Source: Chrysomallon squamiferum (lineage: Eukaryota; Mollusca; Gastropoda; Neomphalida; Peltospiridae). From it: a stretch of DNA of 64,000 nucleotides. Below the pieces are notes generated by a model. That model worked only from the letters and a program-made list of their open reading frames with translations, was not told where the DNA came from and did not search any database. Positions within the stretch are counted from its first letter, which is position 1, and each line of letters starts with the position of its first letter. The position numbers and the translations under genes are program-made. The stretch spans positions 42,637,152-42,701,151 of the forward strand of contig CM022665.1 of assembly GCA_012295275.1 (NCBI GenBank). Reading direction: 5' to 3'. Positions 13,111-25,868 of the stretch are shown in pieces.

Positions 13111-13155
13111 TGGATGATTTTAAAAGGAAAATGTTATTGGAACATCTTGCAGAAG
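13111..13155 (+). other. Candidate short exon, unrecognised
   Basis: Sits between 'attattacag' and 'gtaaga', with an open frame reading LDDFKRKMLLEHLAEG. Both splice signals are good. No family is recognised. It lies about 30 nt after the previous candidate, so the two may be alternatives of a decayed gene. Confidence 0.35.
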
Positions 13156-14949
13156 GTAAGAACAGAGAGACATTAATAACTTTATAAATAGCAATGGTGT
13201 ATAGAACATGTGGCTATGAATTGAGAATTACACCTTAGATATTTCTGATTTCTGCACTAGTTTACATTCATAAATCATTAAAATATTGCAAAGGTAATTT
13301 TTTATTTTTGTTAATTTGTGGAGTTTTGGGGTTTTTTTTGGCTTAACTACTTTAAGTAAAAATAAAAAATATAAAAATTTAGATGATAACCATTTATATT
13401 TTGTTATTACATGAATTACATAAATGATAAAGGTAAAGTTTATCATCAGATCAGAAATTATTATATAAATTGTGTTTAACTTGTTAAATAGGTTGGTATA
13501 AAATTAAATTGGTAAATTCCAATTTTTTGATACATTTGGTGAACATAAAGCATGGCTGTGGCTTTTATTCATAATAATTTATTTTAAAAATCTGAAATCA
13601 AAAACCAGAAGCCAAAATGAAACAAACAACAAAATACTTTCTTTTTGTTTAGTTTTTATCTCTGAAGGTGAACACACTTAATCTTTTTATTAGTCAGGTT
13701 TTGGGGAGAAGCTGAATTCATATCACTGTTCTGAGCTTTTTGTTATCCAAACTATTAGCTGCTTAATTAAGTCTCCATGGCAACCTACCCATTGGCTGGG
13801 CAGGGTGAGTTGTTGGTCACCTGGTGTCATTGTTAATTTTGAAGCTGACAGTTGAACTGCCAAGATCATTTTAGTTATCAGTCAGTTTGAGTAAAGAACT
13901 GTGAATGGTAAAAATAATAAATGCTGTGACAGCAGATGGGTATGGAAATGTTAGAGAGTGTAGGTAAATTTTCTCTGTTTTTTGTTATAGTTAATTAAAT
14001 TTTGAACTTTGTTAATAATCACATTTTCTTTTACTTTTTTCTTTATTTTCTTTTTTTTTTTTTCCTTTTGTCAACAAATGACAGGAAAATAGTGAGGTTT
14101 TTTCTAAGAAAATTGCATTTTATTTAATTCTTTATAATCTGTTTCAGAAAAATATGCTAGTATATTTGAATATTATTTTAGTATTTTGTTCCCCATGCAG
14201 TATTAATGTACTGTTCTTAATATTACTGGATAGGCAGCTGTTTTGATTTTTGGAATAGTCACTAGGTTTATGCAATCGGCCATTTTGAATTTTGCCTAAA
14301 TGTTTCTGATTTTATTTTAAAGTAAGTAGTGATTTCAGAAAATTTATTAATGAATTACACTTGTACCAAAATTTCAAATAATTAGTGTTTGATATTATAA
14401 TAATAATTATTATTTTAACTGGTGATGCAATCCTGAATGAAAAATAGTATTAAATGAAAAGTAGGAGCATCGATCTTTGTAATTCCATTTTCATTAAAAT
14501 TATATATTTCAGTCTCAGGGCATTGTAAAACTGTCTCAGAATTGCTTTTCCTCACACCTGATAGCTTATTAAATTTTAAAACAAAACAATAAAATCTTGA
14601 AAAGAAGATAGTGATGATAAAAAAAAATTCATTTCACACAATCAAATTTGCACATTTAAACTTATTTTTCATGCATCTTTGATCCTATGTCTAAATGTTT
14701 GTAAATAATAAATCATAAAGAGGTAGTTTATAGTTTTTCTGTTTCTCATCTGATGTATCGAGTATAATATTATTAGTGGTAATCTGCAAATTATTTTCAA
14801 AGTATAGTTACAAGCTAGATATTACAGTTTGTGGTGCAAAGTATCATGAATATGACTTAACAAATGTGGTTGAGAAAATATTAACCAGTTTGTTTTTATT
14901 TGAAAGACACTATTAATAACTAATAGTTTTCTTTTGTACTTTTAGCCTT
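13156..14949. other. Non-coding spacer
   Basis: Mixed AT-rich DNA with T runs (about 14035-14062). The block at about 13740-13870 is somewhat less AT-rich but gives no convincing exon. No RNA gene is seen. Confidence 0.45.
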
Positions 14950-14950
14950 T

Positions 14951-15022
14951 CTGCCGAAACAAAAAATATCTTGAGTATTTTCTAAACAAGAAGACTGCAG
15001 ATGAAAGCTGTGTCCAGTTTTA
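14951..15022 (+). other. Candidate terminal exon, unrecognised
   Basis: After 'tgtacttttag' one frame reads PFCRNKKYLEYFLNKK and ends at TAA (about 15020-15022). It does not join in phase with the candidate ending at 13155 if spliced directly. Low support. Confidence 0.25.
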
Positions 15023-15289
15023 ACAGGAAAAGGAAGTAATATGTTAGTATATATAGGCTCTATCATAAGTAACATATATATATAATTGTTATATTAAAAT
15101 AGAAACATTTTTACAAATTGATTTTCAAGATGAAGTATAATAATATGATTGATTTAATATATATATGTATATGTATAATGAAAGTAATGTTTACTAGGGT
15201 AAGAAGAATTGTTCTGGATGATTAATATATTTTTTTTAAACTTATTTCTTACTCTGCTTTCTACTTCTGTTTCATTTTAAAAAAAAAAC

Positions 15290-15365
15290 TTTTTTATTGA
15301 TTAATTTCTATTTTATTTTAAATAACAAATGAAATAAAATCAAACTTTTTATTATTGTAAGAAAT
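15290..15365 (+). repeat. Solo monomer of the A/B satellite
   Basis: A single diverged monomer matches the array family through 'aaataacaaatgaaataaaa' and 'caaactttttattattgtaa'. It lies about 8 kb from array A, outside the A/B duplication. Confidence 0.7.
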
Positions 15366-17629
15366 TATTTTTTTATTCTGATTTATTAATGGTGAATTAT
15401 AAAAACATTTTTGTTCTTTCACTAGATATGTCAGAGCTGAAGAAAATAATTTGAAAGGGATCAGCAAGAAGAATGCTTTTTGAAAATGGACTCCAAGAAT
15501 GATGATGTGTGGAAAAAAAAAGTTCTCAAAATATTAGTCATTGATAGATTTCTGTAAGTGATGAAATGTATTTTGTTTATGAGGTGTATAATTCAGTATT
15601 ACTTGTATGTGGAACATTCTGCTGTATCTAAAATGTGCAGATGTCAGTTTTATCAAGTTGTGTTGATGTACAGCTGCATTTAACTGATCTGTCCTCGTTA
15701 GGACAAATTGGTTATTTCCTATTGAAGCCAGTCTTTCTTTTTTTTTTTTTACTCAGAAGATTTTTAAAATGTGATACTTAGGTCCATAGTAAGATATCAG
15801 AAATAAAATAATATTTGACAGTAGTTAATCTTCAACTCTTTGAAGATGTTAAAGAAATATTTTTCTTCTCATTTCTTGATAAAGTTATTGATTTGAAAAC
15901 AAAGTAAAGAACTCTAATAGAATTGGGATTCTTTTTTTTTTTTTTTTTTTTTTTCTTTTTAACCGAACTGTCTTGTACATGACAAATCTATGTTTGTGCT
16001 AAATCAAAGGTCATGGTTTTTGCTGTTCTAATTGTAATTTAATATCAAGCAAAGAAATATCCACAGAATATACTTATACAGAGAGTATATAATTTGTATA
16101 TTATAAATAATATAATTACTGTATATCTAGTGATACAGTATCACTTTCAATTCCCAAGTAGTCCTGGACGCAATAATTAGCATATTAATAATTAACAATG
16201 TTCCACGTTAATTAATATAGATTTTTCTTTTCTTTATCTTATATACAGTAAAATAGTGCAGCTTGTCTTTTCCAAATGTCTGTAAAAATGACTGGCTTCT
16301 TTCTTTTAAATTTAATTCCAGGAATTATAAACACATTTGTTTTCTTTTAAATTGTTTTTCAGTTAAGTTTTAAGTCATAACTTTATACCACCTTCATCTG
16401 TTCTTTCTATGAGTTTATGCTGTTTTATTTGGAGGTTTATCAGTCAGAAATGTCATTGTGCTCAACTAAAGACTGAACCAACGGCTCCTTGCCAACATTG
16501 GTGGCCTCTTGTTCTTACCATATCAATCTCAGTTATGATGTACACTATTTTTGTGGGGCCTTGCATAGGAAAGAGGATTGAGCCATACCAATCCTTCTGA
16601 TTTAATCTTTGTATTCTTTTTAGGAGTCTGACATAAATCTTGAGGAATATTCTTAATAAGAGAACCTGACATTTCTTTCAGAAGCATTTTTGATATTTAC
16701 TGATAAGACTAATTTTGACTTGTACATACACACTGACTTACAAGTCTAGTGTAATGCCAGGGAGGGTTGCTGACTTTTGTTGTATTTTGTATAAGCACTT
16801 CAGTGCTAAACAGTTTTAGTGTTTTATACAGATCTCAGTTTTTAACCTTTCAGCGATTCTTTGTGGTAATGACAGAGATGGGGTTCATACACTCTTGTTG
16901 ACATCTGATACACTGGTGTGACAGTGGTTACTGAACAACTATGAGCAATCTCTTTACAGACAAGGCAGTCATATTTTCACAGGAATTTTAAATCTCATGC
17001 TCATCAATTTATCACCAGTATCAGTCTCTGCTCCAGGCATTGCTGACTCTGATCATGATTTAGATAAATCTGATCCTGCCAGTGGTAAACTGAATCGTTT
17101 CTTAAACAACTAAGTCATCAGTTGCTTTGTACTGCATAGTGATAATACATTAAGACTGTTTCACTTTTCTGCTGATGTCACCACACCTATATTTGTATGT
17201 ACCTTTTCACTGACAGTTATTCATCCCATCATGCATAAATGTCAACTACTTCTGCTCTTTTCCTCTCTAGTAGTATTTTTAGCCTATGCATCACCCCAAG
17301 GAGTTTTCTCACATGTCCAACTTGTCTGGGATGTTTTTGGTTTCTAGGCTTGTGTTGTTTTTAGGCTAGAGCAGATAATTGTTATGACTTTCCAGCACTG
17401 GTGTCTGATGATTTTTGAGGAAATCTGGATGCAGTACAGGAATAACAAATTTAATTATAGTCCAAAAATAGGGCATTTGTCACTTCTTGTGATAGTGACT
17501 CATAAAAGTGATAAACAATTGTTTCATTGTCCAGCATTGGGCAGATGTCACATTTTCTTGTAGTGACATCAACAGTGATGACCAATACATTCGTCCCCAG
17601 GTCAAGCATACTGGATGGATGGCTTCCAT
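15366..17629. other. Non-coding spacer
   Basis: Contains T runs (15739-15750, 15931-15953) and no exon I can defend. From about 16.4 kb the base composition is more balanced than the flanks, and short protein-like frames appear (for example 16409-16600), but there is no recognisable domain or paired splice structure. This may be old coding or repeat-derived DNA. Confidence 0.4.
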
Positions 17630-17745
17630 CATTTGAGCAGACGTCACATTGCCAGTATTGTCACCCAGATTGTCTTTGTCTCTGGAGGACTCTCCCCACA
17701 GGTCATCATCAGTCCTGTGAATGAGGTCTCATTTGTAAATATCCT
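17630..17745 (+). repeat. Left arm of an inverted repeat with a protein-like frame
   Basis: One plus-strand frame reads IVTQIVFVSGGLSPQVIISP then VNEVSF. The minus strand of 18838-18940 reads NTVTQTVPVTAGLSPQVITS then LVNAISF, so the two sites are diverged copies in opposite orientation about 1.1 kb apart. The family is unknown. Confidence 0.6.
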
Positions 17746-17964
17746 GACACATGGCCGCTGCTGTTTGCTGGGGTTGTTGATGTGCCCATTGTAGGGTAGG
17801 GATCATCTCCACCCTCCTGTCTGTTGGTAGATAGATGTCATGGTTACAGATAATCTGTGTCATCATGCAAATCTGGTTGTTGCCTGTGTATGTTTACTAA
17901 TGTCTAATGTGTGAATGTGTGTGTATCTGCAGGTGTAACTGAGAGTGTGTTTGTAGTTAAAATA

Positions 17965-18114
17965 ATTATTATCATTATTTCTATTATTAGTTTATTATTT
18001 ATTTATTTTATTATTATTATATTATTATCATTATTATCATTATCATCATTATTATATTATCATTATCATTATTTTATTATTATTATTATTACTTTACTTA
18101 TTTATTTATTAATT

Positions 18115-18153
<39 letters not shown>

Positions 18154-18172
18154 TTTATTTTTATCATTTATT

Positions 18173-18211
<39 letters not shown>

Positions 18212-18247
18212 TTATTTTTATTTTTATTTTTATTTTTATTTTTATTT
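17965..18247. repeat. Compound ATT/TTTA/ATTTTT microsatellite
   Basis: Long run of (ATT)n, (TTTA)n and (ATTTTT)n tracts. The 112-codon Ile/Phe/Tyr-rich open frame across it is an artefact of the repeat. Confidence 0.95.
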
Positions 18248-18261
18248 AAATCTTGATAGTC

Positions 18262-18515
18262 TGGGCAGGAATAATAAGTGACCATATGATACTGGAATGA
18301 GGTCATTGTTCCTGTAGGGCAGACAGACCATCAAAGATTTAAATGTTTTTACTGTCATTATCTCAGTAATGCAGTAAAAATCTATTTTTCTCAAGTAACA
18401 GCACAAATCTTTCCTCTCTGATGATCTGTGCAGGAGTGGTGAATGATCAGAAAGTATTCTGGGATGAAGTCACTGTTCCTGCAGAGCAGCCAGATCATTG
18501 GGGATTTTACTTTCA
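18262..18515 (+). repeat. Imperfect direct repeat pair of about 80 bp
   Basis: 18262-18345 and about 18428-18512 align imperfectly through the pattern 'gcagga..tg..aag.cattgttcctg.ag.gcag.cagat.at'. Period is about 168 bp. They lie between the arms of the 17.6/18.9 kb inverted repeat. Confidence 0.55.
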
Positions 18516-18837
18516 CTTTTTTAAATACTAACTGTAGTATGGCGACAGCAGTTGTGTTGCAGTGACAGATGATTGTCATCTCTGGTCACTATTTGGTTTG
18601 GCTGACCATACTGTTTAGGATAAGTCTAATACAACTAATATTTAGCACATTGCAATTTTGCACATGCTACTAACAACATACGCTGGTGAGAGCCTGAATT
18701 TACATGCATGACGCAGATTTCTGTGAACATAACATGTGTCTGTCAGTGGGCAGGTTGGTGGAGAAGGTTCTAGCTCTGTGGTGGGTGTGTTGATGACGCC
18801 AGGGGATGGTAGTAGTGTGAGTCTGGATTTTATGAAT

Positions 18838-18940
18838 GAAATCGCATTCACAAGGCTGGTGATGACTTGTGGGGACAGTCCTGCAGTGACAGGGACTGTC
18901 TGGGTAACGGTATTGGTGATGGGACATCTGTTCATGTGCT
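18838..18940 (-). repeat. Right arm of an inverted repeat with a protein-like frame
   Basis: Partner of 17630-17745 in reverse orientation. The minus-strand frame stays open from about 18935 to 18642 and reads AGLSPQVITSLVNAISF in the shared part. Pro/Thr/Ser-rich sequence follows. It could be a decayed exon or part of a mobile element. No domain is recognised. Confidence 0.55.
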
Positions 18941-20280
18941 GGGTCCACTCCTACCCAGTTGTCTTGGATTGGATTGTTGTTTTAAGAGGGAAATACCTGA
19001 CTATGAATGATCTTGTTCAAAACAAACAAGAAAGAAAGAAAATCCTTCTGCCTTGCAAAAAGAACAACATACAGACAAAAATGGTATTACTGCATTAACA
19101 AACGCTATCTGTTATTAACCCTCAATCCAGCATGTCATGTGTATCTCGTTGCTTGTCTTGTGGGGTCTGCATAGACCCCATGTACACTTCAAATGTTGAT
19201 AAAAAAAAACCCACTGATAGGCCTATTCTACTCGCAGTCAGTGCATGCAACAGAGGCTGAGCTATGCTCACAGTTTGCAGATCATCTGTGATTTTCTGAC
19301 CTGATTTCTGGGACACATGAAACACATTCTCTGTTTAGGTGGTCCTTCAGGGTTTTACCCAATCCCTTCCCTCAGAATTGTATCCCATGAACCCAGCTGA
19401 CAGGGAACTAGTTTGTGGCCTTTTAGGTCAAATTTACATAGTTTGAGTTGCGTGATGCACAGTCACAACAGTGACCAAAGTGAGGGCATGATGTCAGTTA
19501 CGGAAACACAGAGAATACTTTGTTTCTGAGTTTTCTACAGAAATCTGTGCTGGCTTACGGGTTAAGAATAAACTTGATACAGATTTTCACATTTTCTGTC
19601 TGAAACAACAACAGAGTAATCCATTTTAGTGGTGTGTTATTTGTAAATATCACTGTCATCAAAATTGTCAGTAACACGCACTTGTTGCCTTGTGGCAATG
19701 TTTTCATTGTTGAGAAACATTTGAGAAAGACAAAGCCTTATTTATTATTCTTGCTTTCTTGCATAACTTTTTTTTTTTTTTTTTTTCTTTTAGTGGAATT
19801 TACAGTGGGTTGAAAATTCGAATTCACATAAATTGTAAGTGGAAAATCTGCATTAAAATTCTTACAGGTTATTTTAATAGCAGTTGAAAAAGCATCACCA
19901 GGTTACTCAGCCTGCTTGATTTTAAGCCGATGATTTCAGTGACAGTGTTTTTTTTTTTTTTTTTTTTTGTCTTTTCTTCAGTATTGTAAAAGGTTCAGTT
20001 AGGAGTCATTTCTTTTATATTAAGATCCTGAGATAAGTAATGGTTCCAGTAATTTATTCAGCAGAATCATCAACTTGTAAGTTCTGAAGTTTGTTCTGTA
20101 CCCTTACCTTGATTTATCAGGAGATAAATACATGATTCTCAGTGGAGTGTATTTTTTTATTGGATTTTTTTTAATTCGTGTTCAGCTTCATCACATTACA
20201 TGGTTTCAACAATCATTCTACAGGCAGGTCTGATAACAGACTTTGCTGAAATATGCATTCTTTTCTGGTTATGTGAATAG
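18941..20280. other. Non-coding spacer
   Basis: Moderately AT-rich with T runs at 19768-19787 and 19948-19969. About 19670-19740 shares the phrase 'tggcaatgttttcattgttg' with units of the tandem array at 22-24.8 kb, so it may be an outlying monomer. No gene is recognised. Confidence 0.45.
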
Positions 20281-20478
20281 AAGCAACTTGCTGGAAGTGC
20301 TGTTTATTTGAGATGTTTACCTTCAGTCCAAAGAGCCCAGCTTGCTAAAAAAGTCAAGTTTGAAACGGAGACAAGTGACAGCACATCACATTTAATAACT
20401 GAATGGTCTGCAGGTTCTGAAGACACATTCAAATCTTTAATGTGTGACAGCTACTTGAGTCCAGGAACACAGCTAAAA
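20281..20478 (+). other. Candidate 66-codon internal exon, unrecognised
   Basis: Bounded by 'gtgaatag' and 'gtaata', exactly 198 nt, open in phase 0-0. It encodes a hydrophilic, mixed-composition peptide beginning KQLAGSAVYLRC and ending SYLSPGTQLK. Exact divisibility by three and non-repetitive composition favour coding, but the acceptor lacks a strong polypyrimidine tract and no neighbouring exon was found. No family is recognised. Confidence 0.35.
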
Positions 20479-21959
20479 GTAATATTCAGTATATTTCAAC
20501 TGTTACTTTGTGGTAGAGTGCTTAAGAAAATTAATTTTATACTCATTTCAAAAGATTTACATTTAGTATTTTCTTGTTTACCTATTTTAACACTGTTTCC
20601 TGTGAATTCAATAGTGGCGCCGCTGTTGTTTTCTCAGAATACAGTTTAAACTATTCAAGAACTATATTCTTTGTTCTTAGTAAAAAAAAGTTACATTTTT
20701 TTTTTTTTTTGTTAAATGTAGCACAGACCATAGATAGGTCTCTGTGTACCAAAAGGCTTTTCTAATTCAGCCATCAAGTTTTGCATAATACTTGTTTTAT
20801 CTGAAACTGCCATGTCTGATCTTGTATACGAGAAGGTTCACATAAAGGATCACTTACTTGTAATTGCTGAGAGCAGCTTTCGGAATAAGGATGTCAGGTT
20901 ATCTCTCTGATATTACAATGCAGTAATTGATAACTTGGATATTGACAAAAATAACGAACAGGCAGAAGTAGCAGTAAAACATTCTTTACATTTTTATCTG
21001 GTGTGTTACCTTGTTTAAATTGCTGTAACATGACTCAGTAGTGATGGCCACACTTGAAAAAGAAAGAAAGAATTGACACTCTTAAAAATCCTACTTTCAA
21101 TCAATAACTTGAGTGATGAAAAAAGTTATTTTCCAGATGTGAACAAGAAGGAATTTAACTAAACATATCCACATATGGACAGTATATAAATTAGTAATTC
21201 TATAAATGTTATCATTACATACTTTATATTCCACTTGTAAATACCCAAACACATTACATTTTAATACGAATATATTTCATGTGCTTGTATAAGAAGAGAA
21301 CAGCATGTACCATGACCTTTTTCCTTGTAAATGTATAATATGTGAAAGAAAATATTAATTTATATATCACTGTATTAATCAAAAACGTGTATATATATAT
21401 ATACATCTGTATGTGTGTAAATATATTTTTTCTCAGTGAGATGATTAATGGACCTAAAATATTTAATGATGCTTTAAGGGTGTGCATTAATGTCAGATGT
21501 ATTCTAAATAATCTGAAAAACACAGCTTGCAGCTGTCTTTCCATGACAAACTGCTGTAAAATCAGACCAGCAGATTTTCTTTGTTATTTTCTGCTTTCAC
21601 TATTAACATAAAAATAAGTGGTGTTTTTAATTATTTATTTTTCTAAATACTTAGTCTGATACCAACATATTCAGTTATTTTTACATCTTGAATTCCAACA
21701 CTGATATTTTCTTGTTTAACTGTTTCAATTCTGTGTCCTGGGGATTCAATAATTGTTTTCCAAGAATACAGACTATTCAAGAACTTTGAATTATAATGCC
21801 TATTTATCACCAGTGTCTTTGTTCAGTTGTGGCTTAATGGTTAAAGCACAGGCCACGGATGCAGTAGGTCAGAAGAAGCGTGATAAAAAGGCTTTTCTCA
21901 TTACATTTTTCTGTTAAACATTGTTGTTTTCACAGAACTGAAAGTATAATTGGAATAAT
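20479..21959. other. Non-coding spacer with a weak tRNA-like fragment
   Basis: Contains TA/TG microsatellite tracts (21388-21426). At about 21829-21875, 'tggcttaatggttaaagcac' resembles a tRNA A-box region of a SINE, but no B-box or cloverleaf follows. No exon was recognised. Confidence 0.45.
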
Positions 21960-22028
21960 TCTCAATTCTCTAAGTCCTTGAGATATATTTGATATATATG
22001 TCATCAGGGAAGTGTATCTCTGTCCCTG

Positions 22029-22059
<31 letters not shown>

Positions 22060-22450
22060 ATCGCAGTTATCAATGAGAAACTTGCTATTGATGCATGCCC
22101 TCATGTCTCCTTTGATGCAGTGAAATGTCTGCCTGTCTTTCAGTTTTATTAGGTTTTTTTAAAAAAATTTTTATTAAAGCTATCACTGAGAAACATGCTC
22201 TTGATGAGTTATGGCAATTTCTTCATTCTTGAGACATAACTGACAAACTTATACCCTCATTTCTTCTTTGTTGCAATGAAATCTGTCTTTCTGTTTTATT
22301 TCTCAGCGTTTTTTTTTTTATTTTTTTTTTCCATTAAATTTATCAATGACAAACATGCTATTGTCATGTTTTGGCAGTGTTTTCATTGTTGAGACATTGG
22401 AGTATGACACACCCTCATTTACTCCTTGATTCAGTGAAGAGTTTCTCTAT

Positions 22451-22493
<43 letters not shown>

Positions 22494-22692
22494 TTTTTTT
22501 TTATTCTTATGATTTAATTATGATTATGATTATGATTATGATTATTATTATTATTATTATTATTATTATTTTTTTTTTTTTCCCAACTCCTGGAAAGGAG
22601 AAATGACAAGCAGGGATATTAAGAAATTAAAATATATTAGTAATAAAAATGTGAAATGTATCAATAATGTTACTCTGCCCGTGATATTATTG

Positions 22693-22723
<31 letters not shown>

Positions 22724-24326
22724 TTTTGTTGATAATAATCTGAATTAGTCAGATTTGCTAAAGTTTAGTAATGGTTAAGACTCATTCATAGATGTTGTTT
22801 GAACACATGGCAGACATGTTAGAGATTAGCTGCTCAATCTCTAACAGACTTGCCCGTCCAGTAATTAAACATGTATAAGTGTCAGTGAATACTAGAAGTA
22901 TTCTTTTTATCCTTTCTGTTTTATTCATTGAGTTAATTTCTAATTATTTCCTGCTTTGTCAAATTTCCTTTTTCTTGGAGTGGGTAGCTCTTTTCAAAAA
23001 GGAAAGAGTAAGGAACAAATGAACATGCATCTGAAACCTCTTCATGTACATACAGGTTTATACATTTCTAAAACATCATCATATAGATTAACTAGTTATC
23101 AGTGAGAAACATGCTTTTGATGAGTTTTGTCCTTTTTTTTTTTTCATTCTTAAGACATACCCTCATTTCTTCTTGGTTACAGTGAAGTGTCTGTTTTTCT
23201 CTGTTTTATTTTGTTTTTTGTTGTTTTTCATTTTTTTTTTTTTTTTTTTTTTCATCAAAGCTATCAATGAGAAAAGTGCTGTTGATGAGTTTTGACAATT
23301 TTTTCATTCTTAAGACATAATTGCCAAAGACAATATCCTCATTTTCTCTGATACACTGAAATGTCTGTCTTTCAGTTTTATTTATTTATTTTATTTTATT
23401 TTTTAATTATTTATTTATTAACAATATCAATGAGAAAAATGCTGTTGATGAGTTTGGCAATTGTTTCATTTTCAAGACATATTTGATTATGACATACCAT
23501 CATTTCTTCTTTGATGGTTCATATTTGTCTATTTTCCTTTTTTTTTTTTTTTTTTTTTTTTTCATTTGGTTTTGGGTTTTTTCCCCATCAAAAGTATTAA
23601 TGAAAAACAAGCTGTTGATGAGTTTTTGTAATTTTTTCATTCTTGAGACATAATTGACAAAGATATGCATGCTCTCATTTCTTCTTCAGTGCAGAGAAAT
23701 GTGTGTCTGTCTCAGGTCTGTGTATTTGTTTGTTTGGATTTTGTTTTTTCTTTTATTAAAGCTGTCACTGAGAAACATGCCATTGAGTTTATGCATTTTT
23801 TTTTTTTTCATTCTTGAGACATAACCCTAATTTCTTCTTTGTCACAGTGATATGGCTTTGTCTTTCTGTTTTATTTGTTGGTTCCCTTTTTTTCAATGAG
23901 AAATATCAAATTGATGAGTTTTGGCAAATTTTTTCATTCTTGAGAGACAATTGACAAAGATATGCATACCCTCATTTCTTCTTTGATGCAGATAAATGTC
24001 TGTCTGTCTTTCAGATTTATTTGTTAGTTTGTATGTTTTCTTTTTTCTTTTAAGCTATCATTGAGAAACATGCTCTTAATGAGTTTCTGCATTTTTTTCA
24101 TTCTAGAGAATGACAACTATCATCTCTTCTTTCATGCAGTGAACTCTGTCATTCTGCTTCTTTTTTTTTTTTTTTTTTTTCCCCCTTTCCAATCTGTCAG
24201 TGAGAAACATGCTCTTGATAAGTTATTGCAATTTTTCAGTATTGAGAGATAACTAACAATGACAGGCATGCCCTCATTTCTTCTTCAGTGCAGTGAATGT
24301 CTGCCTTTCAGTTTTATTTCTCACTT

Positions 24327-24370
<44 letters not shown>

Positions 24371-24693
24371 AAAATTGTAAGTGAAAAACATGCTCCTGAC
24401 AAGTTTTTTTTTTTTTTTTTATTTTTTTCTTGAGACATATTTGAGTATGTCGTACCATCATTTCTTCTTTGTTTCAGTGATAAGGCTTTGTCTTTCTGTT
24501 TTATATGTTAGTTTCTTGTGGCCTTTTATTTAAAAAAATATTTCTCCCCCCCATTAGAACTGGTAATAAGGACAATGCTGTTGATGAGTTTTGGCAATTT
24601 GTTTTCATTCTTGAGACATGATTGACAAAGACTTGCCCTCATTTCATCTTAGATACAATGAAGTCTTTTATTTTTTCATTTTCATTCATTCAT

Positions 24694-24772
<79 letters not shown>

Positions 24773-24840
24773 TTTAATTTTTTAGTTTTGTTTTTTTTTT
24801 TTTTTTTTTTTTTTTGAATGGAAAATTGCATTAAAATATA
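21960..24840. repeat. T-rich tandem array, roughly 150-200 bp units
   Basis: At least a dozen units share the order: poly-T, 'atcaatgagaaacatgct', 'ttgatgagttttggcaattt', 'ttcattcttgagacataa', 'ccctcatttcttctttgat', 'gcagtgaaatgtctgtctt', 'cagttttattt'. Unit length varies mainly through the T run. The array is interrupted at about 22590-23040 by the element described next, and it contains (TTTA)n and (ATT)n tracts at 22445-22570 and 24690-24775. Confidence 0.85.
22589..23008 (+). repeat. 0.43-kb direct repeat element, copy 1, inside the T-rich array
   Basis: Nearly identical to 25420-25868, running from 'ctcctggaaaggagaaatga' to 'aaggaaagag'. It has a (TA)n core and a perfect stem: GTTAGAGATT at 22818-22827 pairs with AATCTCTAAC at 22836-22845 across an 8-nt loop. 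Confidence 0.9.
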
Positions 24841-25415
24841 AAATTTGCCAACACTTTTTTTTATTCTTCACATAATTTTTGACAAGTATTGTATAGTTTT
24901 TTATGAAACGATTTTAAAACGAATTATACTTTTCTGTATTCAGTGACAGAAAATATGTTAATTGTTTTCTTTTTTTTTTTTTATTTGTTGTTTGTTTTTA
25001 TTGTATTTTGACCCAAAGCTGTCAAATGTTCAACTACAATAGTAGTTTTTTTTTTTTTTTTTTTTTTTTTTTCTTTATTCAGCTTTTACATATATGTACC
25101 AAATATAGCTGAATATTGATAATTGATAACTCCTTCCACTTTGTCAAAACTACCTGATTTATAAAAAAAAAACAAAAAACAATTAATATGAATTAGGTTT
25201 GTCTTCAATTGGAAAGAAGGAAATATTATTCACTGGAATGATTCTGCTGAATTTAATGAATAAATGAACCAATTAGCATTGCTTTAAAACTGCAGTTGTT
25301 TGTAATGCAGGAAACTGCAGAAAAATAGATAAAGCATTTGTATGAATACAGATACATTTTATTAAACTGATATTAAAAAATTGTATCATAATCTCAAAAG
25401 CAACAGATCCGATTC
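24841..25415. other. Poly-T-rich spacer
   Basis: T runs at about 24970-24982 and 25047-25072. No gene or structured feature is seen. Confidence 0.5.
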
Positions 25416-25419
25416 TAAC

Positions 25420-25522
25420 TCCTGGAAAGGAGAAATGACAAGCATGGATATTAAGAAATTAAAATATATTAGTAATAAAAATGTGAAATGTATCAATAAT
25501 GTTACTCTGCCCGTGATATTAT

Positions 25523-25563
<41 letters not shown>

Positions 25564-25868
25564 TTTTGTTGATAATAATCTGAATTAGTCAGATTTGCTA
25601 AAGTTTAGTAATGGTTAAGACTCATTCATAGATGTTGTTTGAACATATGGCAGACATGTTAGAGATTAGCTGCTCAATCTCTAACAGACTTGCCCGTCCA
25701 GTAATTAAACCTGTATAAGTGTCAGTGAATACTAGAAGTATTCTTTTTATCCTTTCTGTTTTATTCATTGAGTTAATTTCTAATTATTTCCTGCTTTGTC
25801 AAATTTCCTTTTTCTTGGAGTGGGTAGCTCTTTTTAAAAAGGAAAGAGGAACAAGTAAGGAACAAATC
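25420..25868 (+). repeat. 0.43-kb direct repeat element, copy 2
   Basis: Second copy of 22589-23008. The (TA)n tract is longer. The 10-bp stem (25658-25685) is conserved exactly. No clear target-site duplication was seen, so the mode of spread is unknown. Confidence 0.9.

Noticed and set aside
17911-18249. 112-codon Ile/Phe/Tyr-rich open frame
   Set aside because: Translation of a compound ATT/TTTA microsatellite.
21829-21880. Possible tRNA gene
   Set aside because: Only an A-box-like string is present. There is no B-box and no cloverleaf can be drawn.
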